64,000 bases of DNA from Corynebacterium sp. (GTDB lineage Bacteria; Actinomycetota; Actinomycetes; Mycobacteriales; Mycobacteriaceae). The stretch is from NCBI RefSeq assembly GCF_022712195.1, contig NZ_JALAGY010000006.1, forward strand, positions 1 to 64,000. The letters run 5' to 3'. Positions 11,506 to 20,666 of the stretch are shown piece by piece. How positions within the stretch are numbered: position 1 is the first letter of the stretch; every line of letters starts with the position of its first letter. Made by a program: the position numbers and the translations under genes. The notes beneath the pieces are model-generated. The model was not told where the DNA came from and did not search any database. It saw nothing but the letters and a program-made list of their open reading frames with translations.

Positions 11506-13913
11506 CCCTCAACCGGGGAGGGTGCCAACACCGGCACCTCCACATCCATCGAGGGGTCCGTCGCGGCATCCAGCGAGCTGGCCGGCGCACCGGCCTCGAT
11601 GAGACGCGCCGCCAACGCCGCGACCATCACCCCGTTGTCCGTGCACAACGGCAGTGCGGGGACGACCAGACGCACCCCGGCCGCCGCACACCGCTCCTGC
11701 GCCAGCGCCCGCAGACGCCGGTTGGCGGACACTCCCCCGCCGAGCAGCATCACCGTGGCACCGGTGTCGACACACGCACGGACCGCCTTGGCGGTCAGCA
11801 CGTCCACCACCGCCTCCTGGAAGGAGGCGCACACGTCCTCGACCGGCACACTGCGCCCCTCCGCCGCAGCCTTCTCCACGAAGCGTGCGACGGCCGTCTT
11901 GAGCCCGGAGAAGGAGAAGTCGTAGGCGGCGTCCCCCGGCCGGCTCATACCCCGCGGGAAGGCGATCGCCGCGGGGTCGCCCGCAGCGGCCAGACGGTCG
12001 ATCACCGGCCCGCCCGGGTAACCGAGCCCGAGCAGACGTGCCACCTTGTCGTAGGCCTCCCCGGCGGCGTCGTCGAGGGTGGAGCCGAGTTCCTCCATCG
12101 GACGCCCCACGCCGTTGACCCGGAGAATCTGGGTGTGCCCGCCGCTGACCAGCAACGCGACGGCACGGTCGAGGTCCCCGACAGCACTGTCGGCACTGTC
12201 GGCACTGTCGGCGCCCCCGTCGACCTCGAGTGTGCCCACGGCGACGTGCCCGCCGAGGTGGTTGACGCCGTAGAACGGCACGCCCCAGGCGGCGGCGTAG
12301 GCCTTCGCCGCCGCCGCACCGACCAGCAGTGCCCCTGCGAGACCGGGCCCGACGGTCGCCGCGACCGCGTCCGGACGCCGACGGCCGGTGCCCCACCGGG
12401 CCCGGGTGGCCCGTTCCAGGTCGCCCAACGCCGCCGCCATGGTCGGGCCCGTCGACTCCAGGTGCGCGCGGGAGGCGATCTCCGGGACCACCCCGCCGAA
12501 GCGGGCGTGCTGCTCCATCGACGACGCCACCCGGTTCGACACCTGCCGGACCGTGCCGTCGGCGTGCAGTTCGACGATCCCCACGCCGGTCTCGTCGCAT
12601 GAGCTCTCGATCCCCATGATCAGCTGCGGCGCCTCGGCCACCCGCCGGGAAAGCGGCGGACGGCACATCGTGTAGGCGTCCGCACCGGAGGGACGGTAGT
12701 AGTTGCGGCGGGTTCCGGTGATCTCGAAGCCGTAGCTGCGGTAGAGGCTGACCGCCGCGTCATTGTCGGTGCGGACCTCGAGGTAGACAGGGCCGTCCTC
12801 CCGGTCCGCCAGCTCCATCAGCGGGTCCATCAGCAGCCGGGACCACCCGCGTCCCTGCGCTGCCGCCTCGACCCCGATGGTGTGGACCTCGAACTCGGGG
12901 TCACCGGCCGGGCCGTTCTTCGCCAGACCGGCGAAGCCGACCAGCCGTTCCCGCGGGGTTCCCTGCCCGGTGACCAGCCCGAGGTACACGGTGTTGGGCG
13001 CGGTGATCTCGCCGACGAAGCCGGCCTCCGGCCACGGGGAGTCGCCGGCGAAGAGCTCCGCCTCGATCTCGGCGCACCGGGCTGCAGCCTCCGGGGACAG
13101 CGGCCCCACGGCCGGGGCCTCCTGCCGCACGTCACCGTCCGACGGCGCGGTGCCGGGCGCGTCCTGCGCGCCGGTGGGGCCGGACTCCACGCCGCTGAAG
13201 TCGAGCGCCGCGGAGACCTGCACCTTCTTCGGCTCCACAGCATCGGGGCGCCGCAGGTACAGCGCCCGCAGCGGCTCGCCGGGCCGCGACAGCCCTTCGG
13301 GTCCCCCGAGACGCTGCACCGCCGCCGTCACGAGCCCGACCGGGGTGGGTCGGGCGTCGGCGTCCGCCACCGTCCACCCCGGCACCTCCGCGGCACGCGC
13401 GGCGACCTCGCGGGACGCCAGGACGTCCGCCCCGGGGTGGCCGGCGACGACGTCGTCAGGCGCGGCGACCGACGGGCCGTCGAGCACCGTCCCGGTCGCA
13501 CCGTCGACCAGGCTCCAGTACCACTCACGGCGACGGGCGTCGCTCACCACCAGGTGGCGCTCCCCCGTCCCCGCGGCGGTGGCGAGGTGCCCCGGGACGC
13601 CGTGGACGGGGATGCCGAGGGCGTCACCGAAGGCGGCGCCGGTGGCCATCCCCACCCGTAGGCCGGTGAACGGGCCGGGGCCGACACCGACCACGACCGC
13701 GTCCAGGTCGTCCGGGGTCAGGCCGGCCTCGTCGAGGCAGGCCAGGATGTTCGGGGTGAGGACCTCCATGTGCCCCCGCGGATTGAGTTCCACCCGTTCG
13801 GCGAGCAGACGCGGCGCCACGGAAGCGCTCCCGGCGCCACCGGTGCCAGGGGGACAGTCCACCACCCCCGCGACGACGAAGGAGGTGGAGGTGTCGACCG
13901 AGAGAACATGCAT
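11502..13913 (-). CDS. TsaB-RimI-TsaD three-domain fusion (t6A synthesis and S18 acetylation)
   Basis: One uninterrupted 803-residue frame carries three proteins that are usually separate. Residues 1-225 are TsaB ([28 protein letters not shown]). About 265-425 is a RimI-type GNAT N-acetyltransferase (acetyl-CoA loop QGRGWSRLL, then [16 protein letters not shown]). About 430-803 is TsaD ([16 protein letters not shown]; metal ligands His552/His556 in [22 protein letters not shown]; Asp759). The predicted roles are transfer of threonylcarbamoyl to A37 of ANN-decoding tRNAs and acetylation of ribosomal protein S18. A repeat [10 protein letters not shown] interrupts TsaD at about 568-577. The start ATG 13913 has a TAGGAT box 8 bases upstream. 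Fusing subunits fixes TsaB:TsaD at 1:1. Confidence 0.92.
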   Translation of the reverse strand: MHVLSVDTSTSFVVAGVVDCPPGTGGAGSASVAPRLLAERVELNPRGHMEVLTPNILACLDEAGLTPDDLDAVVVGVGPGPFTGLRVGMATGAAFGDALGIPVHGVPGHLATAAGTGERHLVVSDARRREWYWSLVDGATGTVLDGPSVAAPDDVVAGHPGADVLASREVAARAAEVPGWTVADADARPTPVGLVTAAVQRLGGPEGLSRPGEPLRALYLRRPDAVEPKKVQVSAALDFSGVESGPTGAQDAPGTAPSDGDVRQEAPAVGPLSPEAAARCAEIEAELFAGDSPWPEAGFVGEITAPNTVYLGLVTGQGTPRERLVGFAGLAKNGPAGDPEFEVHTIGVEAAAQGRGWSRLLMDPLMELADREDGPVYLEVRTDNDAAVSLYRSYGFEITGTRRNYYRPSGADAYTMCRPPLSRRVAEAPQLIMGIESSCDETGVGIVELHADGTVRQVSNRVASSMEQHARFGGVVPEIASRAHLESTGPTMAAALGDLERATRARWGTGRRRPDAVAATVGPGLAGALLVGAAAAKAYAAAWGVPFYGVNHLGGHVAVGTLEVDGGADSADSADSAVGDLDRAVALLVSGGHTQILRVNGVGRPMEELGSTLDDAAGEAYDKVARLLGLGYPGGPVIDRLAAAGDPAAIAFPRGMSRPGDAAYDFSFSGLKTAVARFVEKAAAEGRSVPVEDVCASFQEAVVDVLTAKAVRACVDTGATVMLLGGGVSANRRLRALAQERCAAAGVRLVVPALPLCTDNGVMVAALAARLIEAGAPASSLDAATDPSMDVEVPVLAPSPVEG

Positions 13914-13921
13914 GGCAAGTG

Positions 13922-13927
13922 ATCCTA
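13922..13927 (-). promoter_or_regulatory. -10 box (TAGGAT) of the TsaB-RimI-TsaD gene
   Basis: TAGGAT, 8 bases, then ATG at 13913. This is a leaderless or near-leaderless layout, and it shows the fusion gene has its own promoter after the upstream hairpin. Confidence 0.45.
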
Positions 13928-13997
13928 GTCCGCGGTGCGTGGCTCCGGACAGTCGACGAACCGGCCCCCTGCGGAGGACTGTCCCGGAACAGGCGAA

Positions 13998-14028
13998 GCC
14001 CCGTCGCACTCTCCAATTGCGACGGGGC
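13998..14028 (-). terminator. Hairpin terminator after alr-tsaE
   Basis: GCCCCGTCGCA, a 9-base loop, TGCGACGGGGC: an 11-base-pair perfect stem in the 223-base gap between the Alr-TsaE and TsaB-RimI-TsaD genes. It would separate the two transcription units. The rest of the gap holds nothing I recognise. Confidence 0.7.
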
Positions 14029-14136
14029 CTCTGGATACACCCCTCACGGTGATCCGTCACCCATTTTGGCACCGCGGACAGAATCTCGCCAATCAATCCT
14101 GCTTATGGGGGATATTATCGGGGGGATTCAGATGTG

Positions 14137-15930
14137 CTACCCGCGTGACCAGCGCCAACGCAGGACACGGGGAGTGTCGTCCTGCAGGTCGCCGTCATCC
14201 GGGGCACCGGTGGCACGGTCGATCTCGATGTCGATCCAACGCTCCGGGGCGAGGGTCTCGACCACACCACGGCCCCACTCCGCCACCAGCACCCGGTCCT
14301 CCAGGTCGGCGTCGATGTCCAGGGACTCCAGGGCGTCGAGGACCGCCTCCCGCGACGGCGCACCGTCGCCCCCGCCGTGAGCGCCGGCACCGAGCAGACG
14401 GTAGGCGTCCATGTGCAGCAGTCCGGGCCGTTCCCCCGTGGCGCTGCCGGGACGGTGCTCACGGACGATCGTGAACGTCGGCGACTGCACCCGGCCCTTC
14501 ACCCCCAGCCCGGCTGCGATGCCCTGGGTGACGGTCGTCTTCCCCGCCCCGAGCGCCCCGGTGAGCACGACGACGTCACCGGCGCGCAACCGGGCCCCGA
14601 GCTCACGCCCGAGACCACGCATCGCGTCAGCGGAGGGCACCTCGACGCTGCCGGACCCCGACGCGAACACGTCGGCGGCACCTGCCGCACCCGCCCCACC
14701 GTCGGCGGGCACGACGCGCCGGCGCACCCGGCCACGCGGCAGGGTGAGCACCTCGTAGGCGATCGTGTCCGCGGCGGCGGCGATCTCCTCGACCGAACGA
14801 CCCCCGGCCCCGAAGACCACCGCCCAGTCCCCGGGACGCACGGACGCACCGGGGCCCTCCCCGTCCGCCGGCCCCAGGTCGATGACGATCTGGTCCATGC
14901 ACACCCGGCCGATCTGCGGGTACCACGTCCCGTCGACAGTGACGCCGAAACGTCCCGACATGCTCCGCGGCAGCCCGTCGGCGTAGCCCATCGCCACGAC
15001 CGCGGTACGTGTGTCGCGTTCCGCCCGCCACAGGTGCCCGTAGCTGACCCCTTCACCGGCCGGGACGACACGGGTGGTGACCACCCTCGCCCGGACGGTC
15101 ATCGCCTCACGCAGCTCCACCGGACCGCTCTCCCCGGCCGGTATCACCGCCGGGTCCACGGCGTACACGCCGTACACGCTCACCCCGGGACGGACCATCT
15201 CGTGCCGCAGGTCCGGCCGCGACAGCGTCGCCGGGGTGTTCGCGATGTGGTTGACCGGCACGTCCAGACCGGCCGCCCGGCACGCCTCCACCGCCGCGAC
15301 GAAACGACGTGCCTGCAGATCGGTCACCTGGGACGACGGGTCGTCGGCACTGGCCAGGTGGGACAGCACCCCGGTGACGGTGAGCACACCGTCCCCGACG
15401 GCCGCCGCCGCCGACGACACCGCCTCACCCCACCGTGCCGCCTCGATGCCGGAACGGGACAGACCCGTGTCCGCCATCAGCCCGACGGACAGCGGGGCCT
15501 CCCCACGCGCCACCGCGCCGCGTGACGCCTCCACCGCCGCGGTGAGGTGCTCCACCGACGGCACCCCCAGGGTGATCCCGGCGGAACAGGCTGCGGAGAT
15601 GTCCTCCAGTGCAGGGTCCGGCAGCCACATCCACGCGGTGACCGGCGCGGTGATCCCGGCCTCACGCAACGCCAGTGCCTCACCTAGTGTCGCCACGCCG
15701 AGGGCGACCGCACCGGCGTCCAACGCGGTGCGGGCGACGTCGACCATGCCGTGGTTGTAACCGTCAGCCTTCACGATCGCCATCACACCGGCCGGGGCGG
15801 CGACACGTGCCAGGGTGCGCACGTTGTGCGCCACGGCGGAGAGGTCGACGACGACCTCGGCGAGACAGTGGTCGACAGGGTCGGCGGGGTCGGGGAGGTC
15901 GTGGGGGGCACGGCCGGACTGTTCAGTCAT
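14137..15930 (-). CDS. Alanine racemase - TsaE ATPase fusion
   Basis: 597 residues. The N-terminal part (about 20-405) is a fold-type III alanine racemase making D-alanine for peptidoglycan: PLP lysine in AIVKADGYNHG (Lys54), catalytic Tyr in GVSYGHLW, and RPGVSVYGVY. A Gly/Ala-rich linker (about 408-428) leads to TsaE (about 435-597). TsaE has the P-loop GALGAGKTT (458-466), SPTFTIVREH and the ERWIDIEI end, and is the ATPase that recycles the TsaB-TsaD complex. In mycobacteria the two are neighbouring genes. Here they are one frame. ATG 15930 is preferred to GTG 15936. It lies 18 bases behind glmS. Confidence 0.92.
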   Translation of the reverse strand: MTEQSGRAPHDLPDPADPVDHCLAEVVVDLSAVAHNVRTLARVAAPAGVMAIVKADGYNHGMVDVARTALDAGAVALGVATLGEALALREAGITAPVTAWMWLPDPALEDISAACSAGITLGVPSVEHLTAAVEASRGAVARGEAPLSVGLMADTGLSRSGIEAARWGEAVSSAAAAVGDGVLTVTGVLSHLASADDPSSQVTDLQARRFVAAVEACRAAGLDVPVNHIANTPATLSRPDLRHEMVRPGVSVYGVYAVDPAVIPAGESGPVELREAMTVRARVVTTRVVPAGEGVSYGHLWRAERDTRTAVVAMGYADGLPRSMSGRFGVTVDGTWYPQIGRVCMDQIVIDLGPADGEGPGASVRPGDWAVVFGAGGRSVEEIAAAADTIAYEVLTLPRGRVRRRVVPADGGAGAAGAADVFASGSGSVEVPSADAMRGLGRELGARLRAGDVVVLTGALGAGKTTVTQGIAAGLGVKGRVQSPTFTIVREHRPGSATGERPGLLHMDAYRLLGAGAHGGGDGAPSREAVLDALESLDIDADLEDRVLVAEWGRGVVETLAPERWIDIEIDRATGAPDDGDLQDDTPRVLRWRWSRG

Positions 15931-15948
15931 CACCACTGCACCCCGGGC

Positions 15949-17823
15949 CTATTCCACGGTCACTGACTTGGCCAGGTTCCGCGGCTTGTCGATGTCGGTG
16001 TTCCCGCACTGACGGGCGATCTCGGCGGAGAGGAACTGCAGCGGCACCGTCGAGAGCAGCGGCTGGAGCAGTGTCGGGCACTGCGGGATCTCCAGCAGGT
16101 CGTTGGCGAAGGGCCGCACAGCCTCGTCGCCCTCCTCGGCGATGACGATGGTGCGGGCACCACGTGCCCGGATCTCCTGGATGTTGGTCACGATCTTCGA
16201 GTGCAGGATCTCCCGGCCCTGCGGTGACGGCACCACCACGACCACAGGGAGGTCATCCTCGATCAGGGCGATGGGACCGTGCTTGAGCTCCCCGGCGGGG
16301 AACCCCTCGGCGTGGATGTAGGCCAGCTCCTTGAGCTTCAACGCACCCTCGAGCGCGACCGGGTAGCCGACGTGGCGGCCGAGGAAGAGCATCGTGGGGA
16401 TCGGGCCGAGTTCCGCCGCCAGTTCCAGGACGGTGTCCTTGAGCTCGAGCACTTTCTCGATCTTGCCCGGGATTTCCTCGAGCTGCCGGTAGGTCGCCTC
16501 GATCTCGTCGGAGAACTTCGTCCCGCGCGCCTGCGCCAGTGCCAGGCCCACGATGTAGTTCGCCGCGACCTGGGCCAGGAAGGCCTTGGTGGAGGCGACG
16601 CCGATCTCGGGGCCGGCGTGGGTGTAGAGCACGGCGTCCGCCTCGCGGGGGATCTGCGATCCGTTGGTGTTGCACACCGCGAGCACCCGGGCGCCCTGCT
16701 TCTTGGCGTGCCGGACGGCCTCCAGGGTGTCGGCCGTCTCGCCGGACTGGGACACCGCGACGACGAGCGTCTGCCGGTCGAGGACCGGGTCGCGGTAGCG
16801 GAACTCGCTGGCGACCTCGATCTCCACGGGCAGCCGCACCCAGTGCTCGATGGCGTACTTCGCCAGCAGCCCGGAATGGTAGGCCGAACCGCAGGCCACC
16901 ACGAAGACCTTCTCGACCTGCCGCAGGTCGTCGTCGGACAGCCGCTGCTCGTCGAGCACCACCCGCCCGTCGACGAAGTGTCCGGCGAGCGTGTCGCGCA
17001 CCGCGGCGGGCTGCTCGAAGATCTCCTTCATCATGAAGGAGTCGAATCCGCCCTTCTCCGCGGCGGCGAGGTCCCAGTCGATGGTGAAGGGACGCCCCTC
17101 GGTGGGGGTGCCGTCGAAGTCCATGACGCGGTAGCCGTCGGCGGTGATCACCACCGCGTTGTTCTCGTCGAGCTCCACCGCCTCACGGGTGTGAGCGATG
17201 AAACCAGCGACGTCGGAGCCGAGGAACATGCCGTCCTCGCCGACGCCGACGATCAGGGGGGTGGAGCGGCGGCCGGCGACGATCATGCCCGGCTCGTCCG
17301 CGTGGGCGAACAGCACGGTGAACGCGCCCTCGAGACGCCGCAGCACCGACAGGGCGGACGCCTCCAGGTCCCCCGCCGTCGGCCCGCCGGCGTATGCCAG
17401 GGCGAGCAGATGGGCGGCGACCTCGGAGTCGGTCTCACTGGTCAGTTCGATGCCCGCGGCCTCGATCTCCGCGCGCAGCGGGGCGAAGTTCTCGATGATG
17501 CCGTTGTGGACGATCACGGCCTTGCCGTCGAAGGAGACGTGCGGGTGCGCGTTGACGTCGTTGGGACGCCCGTGCGTGGCCCACCGGGTGTGGCCGATGC
17601 AGGCCTTCCCGTCGAACCTGTCCGCACCGGTCTCGGCGATCCGCTGCTGCAGGTTCGCCAGCTTGCCTGCCTTCTTCTCGACCTCGATGTCCCCGTCCGA
17701 GATGACGGCGATACCGGCGGAGTCGTAGCCCCGGTACTCCATCCTGGCCAGGGCCTCCAGACCGACGTCAAGTGCCTTGGCGGAGCTCCGGGCGCTTCCG
17801 ATGTATCCAACGATGCCACACAT
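15949..17823 (-). CDS. glmS: Glutamine-fructose-6-phosphate aminotransferase
   Basis: A 624-residue enzyme that makes glucosamine-6-phosphate from fructose-6-phosphate and glutamine, the entry to UDP-GlcNAc for the cell wall. The N-terminal class II amidase starts with the nucleophile Cys2 (MCGIVGYIG) and has GHTRWATHG. Two SIS sugar-binding domains follow (ACGSAYHSG, SQSGETADT; FLGRHVGYPVALEGALKLKE). The C-terminal motif DKPRNLAKSVTVE is complete. The open frame reaches 18045, but ATG 17823 is fixed by the obligate Cys2. glmM lies 3.3 kb upstream on the same strand. No glmS ribozyme is expected or seen. Confidence 0.96.
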   Translation of the reverse strand: MCGIVGYIGSARSSAKALDVGLEALARMEYRGYDSAGIAVISDGDIEVEKKAGKLANLQQRIAETGADRFDGKACIGHTRWATHGRPNDVNAHPHVSFDGKAVIVHNGIIENFAPLRAEIEAAGIELTSETDSEVAAHLLALAYAGGPTAGDLEASALSVLRRLEGAFTVLFAHADEPGMIVAGRRSTPLIVGVGEDGMFLGSDVAGFIAHTREAVELDENNAVVITADGYRVMDFDGTPTEGRPFTIDWDLAAAEKGGFDSFMMKEIFEQPAAVRDTLAGHFVDGRVVLDEQRLSDDDLRQVEKVFVVACGSAYHSGLLAKYAIEHWVRLPVEIEVASEFRYRDPVLDRQTLVVAVSQSGETADTLEAVRHAKKQGARVLAVCNTNGSQIPREADAVLYTHAGPEIGVASTKAFLAQVAANYIVGLALAQARGTKFSDEIEATYRQLEEIPGKIEKVLELKDTVLELAAELGPIPTMLFLGRHVGYPVALEGALKLKELAYIHAEGFPAGELKHGPIALIEDDLPVVVVVPSPQGREILHSKIVTNIQEIRARGARTIVIAEEGDEAVRPFANDLLEIPQCPTLLQPLLSTVPLQFLSAEIARQCGNTDIDKPRNLAKSVTVE

Positions 17824-17831
17824 ACCGGACA

Positions 17832-17837
17832 ACAATA
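17832..17837 (-). promoter_or_regulatory. -10 box (TATTGT) of glmS
   Basis: TATTGT lies 8 bases before the ATG at 17823, the same leaderless-like layout found at glmM and others. Confidence 0.4.
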
Positions 17838-18021
17838 CTGGTCGCCTTCCCCGCCCGTGAACCGCGTCCCGGTTCACCGCCCCCGCCACCGTCTCCGTCA
17901 CCGTCCCACGCCCACGCACCGGCGGGGTCCGCGGGGACCGGTGGCGGGGACAGGCTCGGTGACTGGCTCGGTGACTGGCTCGGGCGTTGCACCTCTCGCC
18001 CCGCGGGGCGGTTCTATCTAC

Positions 18022-18027
18022 TAGGCT
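18022..18027 (+). promoter_or_regulatory. -10 box (TAGGCT) of the hydrolase-fold gene, leaderless layout
   Basis: TAGGCT, then GAGAACC (7 bases), then GTG at 18035. It decides the start and implies a leaderless mRNA. Confidence 0.5.
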
Positions 18028-18034
18028 GAGAACC

Positions 18035-18931
18035 GTGGCAGACAACGTGAAGAACCTGGTCCCCCGGTTGGAGAAGCGGGGCCCGCACAGGGTCCTGGTC
18101 GGCGAACTCGACTTCGCCGGTATCCCCGGCCGTATCTACACGCCTGCCGAAGGCAAGGCGATCGCCGGTGTGGCCTTCGGCCATGACTGGCGGGTCGGTG
18201 TGGACGGCTACCACGCCACACTGCGACACCTCGCCAGTTGGGGGATCGCCGTGGCCGCACCGGACACCGAGCGGGGCGTGCTGCCGAACCACCGGGGTTT
18301 CGCCTCGGACCTGGAGTCCTGTCTGCAGATCCTCTCCGGCGTGCGCCTGGGCGTGGGCAACATCACCGTCGACCCGGGCAAGCTGTTCTTCGCGGGCCAC
18401 GGCATGGGCGCCGGCGCCGCGATCCTGGCCGCGACCGGGCGGGCACCCGCCCAGCCGTCCAAGAAGCGCTACCGGGACCGCCCGACTGTCGCCGGAGTGG
18501 TGGCCATCCACCCGTCGGACACCTCCCCGAGCTGCTACCAGGCCGCGCGGCACGTGCAGGCCCCCGGCCTGGTCCTGGCCCCTGGCCGCACTCTGGGTGT
18601 GGAGGCCGGTGAACCGGAGCGCATCGCGGCCCTGTGGGGTGGCAGGGTGGTGTTCCGCCGGATCTCGAAGGCGTCGGCGTCAGGGTTCCACGAGAAGCTG
18701 ACCAGGAAGTTCCTGACCACCAACAGCGGATTCGAGTTCGCCGCGCAGGACTTCATCCGCGCACTGACCACCGGGTTCATCCTGGCCGAGGACGACAAGC
18801 ACTACGCCGCCTTCCGGGATCCCGAGGCCGAGATCAAGAACTCCGAGGTGGCGACCCGTGGTGAGCTCTTCGAGAAGCTCCCGGAGTTCGCCGACCCGTT
18901 GGAGGCCGTGAACTCCGCGCTGCGGCTCTGA
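18035..18931 (+). CDS. Alpha/beta-hydrolase-fold protein without the nucleophile serine
   Basis: A 298-residue soluble protein of the dienelactone hydrolase / PET-hydrolase-like alpha/beta-hydrolase type. Early strands are followed by AGVAFGHDW (oxyanion-like), HLASWGIAVAAPDTERG and DLESCLQIL. The nucleophile elbow reads FAGHGMGAG: the position of the catalytic Ser in GxSxG (about residue 123) is Gly. A His in SGFHEKL could be the triad His. The natural reading is a non-catalytic or altered member, perhaps a binding protein. GTG 18035 was chosen from the -10 box. It is convergent with the three-gene operon, with its 3' end 11 bases away. Confidence 0.75.
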   Translation: MADNVKNLVPRLEKRGPHRVLVGELDFAGIPGRIYTPAEGKAIAGVAFGHDWRVGVDGYHATLRHLASWGIAVAAPDTERGVLPNHRGFASDLESCLQILSGVRLGVGNITVDPGKLFFAGHGMGAGAAILAATGRAPAQPSKKRYRDRPTVAGVVAIHPSDTSPSCYQAARHVQAPGLVLAPGRTLGVEAGEPERIAALWGGRVVFRRISKASASGFHEKLTRKFLTTNSGFEFAAQDFIRALTTGFILAEDDKHYAAFRDPEAEIKNSEVATRGELFEKLPEFADPLEAVNSALRL

Positions 18932-18942
18932 CCGGACGGTCG

Positions 18943-19200
18943 TCAGTCGAAGATCCCCGGGCGGCGACGGGCTGACCCACGGTCGGCGGGCGACCGCATT
19001 GTCTCCTCTGTCTGGTCAGACGGGGAGCCGCCCGCCCTTTCGGCCGCGTCTTCCCTGTCTTCTTCTCCGCCGCCGGCAGTGTCAGCCTCGGCGAGCAGGC
19101 GCGTGGCCTCCTCCATCTGGTTCTGGAACTTCTCGGTCGCTGCGCCGACGATCTGCACGTAGCTGTCCAACGCGGACTCTATGGGGCTTCTGGTGTTCAC
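18943..19200 (-). CDS. Small helical protein, third gene of the ESX-linked operon
   Basis: 85 residues from GTG 19200, which overlaps the stop codon of the 489-residue gene by four bases (GTGA). A GTG one codon earlier (19203) is also possible. The N-terminal half (SPIESALDSYVQIVGAATEK, then FQNQMEEATRLLAEADTA) is predicted to be one or two amphipathic helices. The C-terminal half is charged and disordered-looking and ends RRRPGIFD. No signal peptide, membrane segment or known domain. It could be a partner or chaperone of the large upstream protein. Function unknown. Confidence 0.65.
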   Translation of the reverse strand: MNTRSPIESALDSYVQIVGAATEKFQNQMEEATRLLAEADTAGGGEEDREDAAERAGGSPSDQTEETMRSPADRGSARRRPGIFD

Positions 19201-20666
19201 CACTGTCCACTCCTCGCCACTGACGGTGCGTCGCCGGACTTCTCCCCGGTCGTCCAGACGTCAGGGGTCCACCCGTCATGGTTGGCAGGACTCTCCGGTA
19301 GTTCGTCAGGGACAGTCGCACCGGCGGGGTCGGGGGTCGCCCCGGAGGGCCCGTCCGCCGCCGCCGGATCCACGGGTGCGGGAGACGTCGCCCGGGTATC
19401 CCCGTCACCCGGGGCAGGTGACGGGGCATCTGCGCCGGGTTCCTCGGCGGCCTGCAGGTAGGTGCTCTTGTCGAAGCCCTTCTCCGGGTCCACGGTCGGA
19501 GGTGCCGGCGCCTCCGGTACCGGCTCCGGTTCTGATTCCGGCTCACAAGGTTCCGGCTCTGGCTCACAAGGTTCAGGTTCCGGCTCCGGGTCACACGGCT
19601 CCGGCGTCGGCTCGGGTTCAGAACAGGCGTCGTCTCCCCCGTCCGGACTGTCTGGCGGGCACAGGTTCAGGTCGATGTCGATCAGTGACCCCGCGTTCTC
19701 CACTGCGACGGCCACAGCCCCTTCGACCGCCCCCTTGACCGCCCCCTCGACCCAGCCGCTGATCTCCCCGGCAAGACCGGGGACAGACAGTGACGGTGGG
19801 CAGGGTGCCTGTGGCACGACCCCCACCGACCCCACCGACGCCACAGACGTGGCCGCCGACACGCTCCCCGCCGACGCTGCGGCAGGGACCGGCGCGGCGG
19901 CCGCCCCGACGGTGGCGACCTCCGCCGGCACAGGAGCGACATCGCAGTCCGGCACGTCCACCTCAGGCGCGGGGTCCGTCGCCAACGGGACCCGGCACCG
20001 CCCCTCCTCGGCCGCCGGCAGACACTCGGCGATGGTGAGGTCCATGCACTCCCCCATCTGAGTGTTCCGTCCCTCCACCAGAGCTCCGACCCCGTCAAGG
20101 GCCGAACACAGCAGTTGCGCGGCGGACTCCAGCATGGCCTGGGCCGCGACCGGGTCGGTCGGCTGCAACGCCTTCGCCGCCACGTACAGGCCCATCGCGA
20201 CGTCCACTGCACCGTCGACACAGGCCTCGACCTCGTCGGCGCACAGCGACTGGATCGCCTCCAGCACCCGGTCACAGGTCAGAACCGCGTCATCGGCCTG
20301 CTCCACCGAGTCCTCGTGGGACTCGTGGTCGCTTCCTCCTGTGCCCAGCTTGTTCGCCAGCATTCCCCCGCTGATGCCCACCACGTAGTCCTTCAGCGTG
20401 GACAGCACCTCGCCGACCAACCCCTTCATGCCGCCCTTGCCCTTGCCGGAGGAACCGTCCGCCGTACCGTCCCCCGTCGCGTCCCCGGAGTCCCCGGAGT
20501 TCCCACTGCCTCCGAGTGACATTCCGTCGGCGAAGTCCAGCAGCATCGACACCCCGGTGACGACCCAGGGAAGCGCAGCGGGCGCCGCCTTCGTCACGGT
20601 ACGTCCTGCCCCGTCGAGTTTCCCCACCGAGGCGGCGAGCCGCGCCTGGTCCGCCTGCACCGGCAT
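19197..20666 (-). CDS. 489-residue Cys- and Pro-rich protein, candidate ESX-4 substrate
   Basis: I do not recognise a family. Residues 1-50 are helical with a hydrophobic patch. 52-78 is a Gly/Ser/Asp linker. 118-225 is a helical domain with seven cysteines (131, 142, 149, 187, 207, 215, 224). 245-300 is Ala/Val-rich. 300-332 is a Val/Ala helix (GAVKGAVEGAVAVAVENAG). 346-386 is a Glu-Pro repeat with regularly placed Cys (EPEPCEPEPEPCEPE). The tail is Pro-rich and ends in W. The fourteen cysteines in total suggest disulfides and an extracytoplasmic location, but there is no N-terminal signal peptide. With the ECF-type promoter shared with the WXG100 pair, type VII export is the best guess. Confidence 0.6.
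   Translation of the reverse strand: MPVQADQARLAASVGKLDGAGRTVTKAAPAALPWVVTGVSMLLDFADGMSLGGSGNSGDSGDATGDGTADGSSGKGKGGMKGLVGEVLSTLKDYVVGISGGMLANKLGTGGSDHESHEDSVEQADDAVLTCDRVLEAIQSLCADEVEACVDGAVDVAMGLYVAAKALQPTDPVAAQAMLESAAQLLCSALDGVGALVEGRNTQMGECMDLTIAECLPAAEEGRCRVPLATDPAPEVDVPDCDVAPVPAEVATVGAAAAPVPAAASAGSVSAATSVASVGSVGVVPQAPCPPSLSVPGLAGEISGWVEGAVKGAVEGAVAVAVENAGSLIDIDLNLCPPDSPDGGDDACSEPEPTPEPCDPEPEPEPCEPEPEPCEPESEPEPVPEAPAPPTVDPEKGFDKSTYLQAAEEPGADAPSPAPGDGDTRATSPAPVDPAAADGPSGATPDPAGATVPDELPESPANHDGWTPDVWTTGEKSGDAPSVARSGQW

Noticed and set aside
13998..14028. tRNA-like arm in the alr-tsaE / TsaB-RimI-TsaD gap
   Set aside because: An 11-base-pair hairpin only; no cloverleaf, T-arm or CCA context. 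Called a terminator.
17824..18034. glmS ribozyme or riboswitch upstream of glmS
   Set aside because: The start codon has a -10 box 8 bases upstream, and this family of ribozymes is found in Firmicutes. Only a tandem GGCTCGGTGACT repeat was seen.
19460..19640. CRISPR-like repeats in the 489-residue gene
   Set aside because: The repeats are short, imperfect and in frame (Glu-Pro-Cys codons) and continue the coding sequence. There are no spacers and no cas genes.
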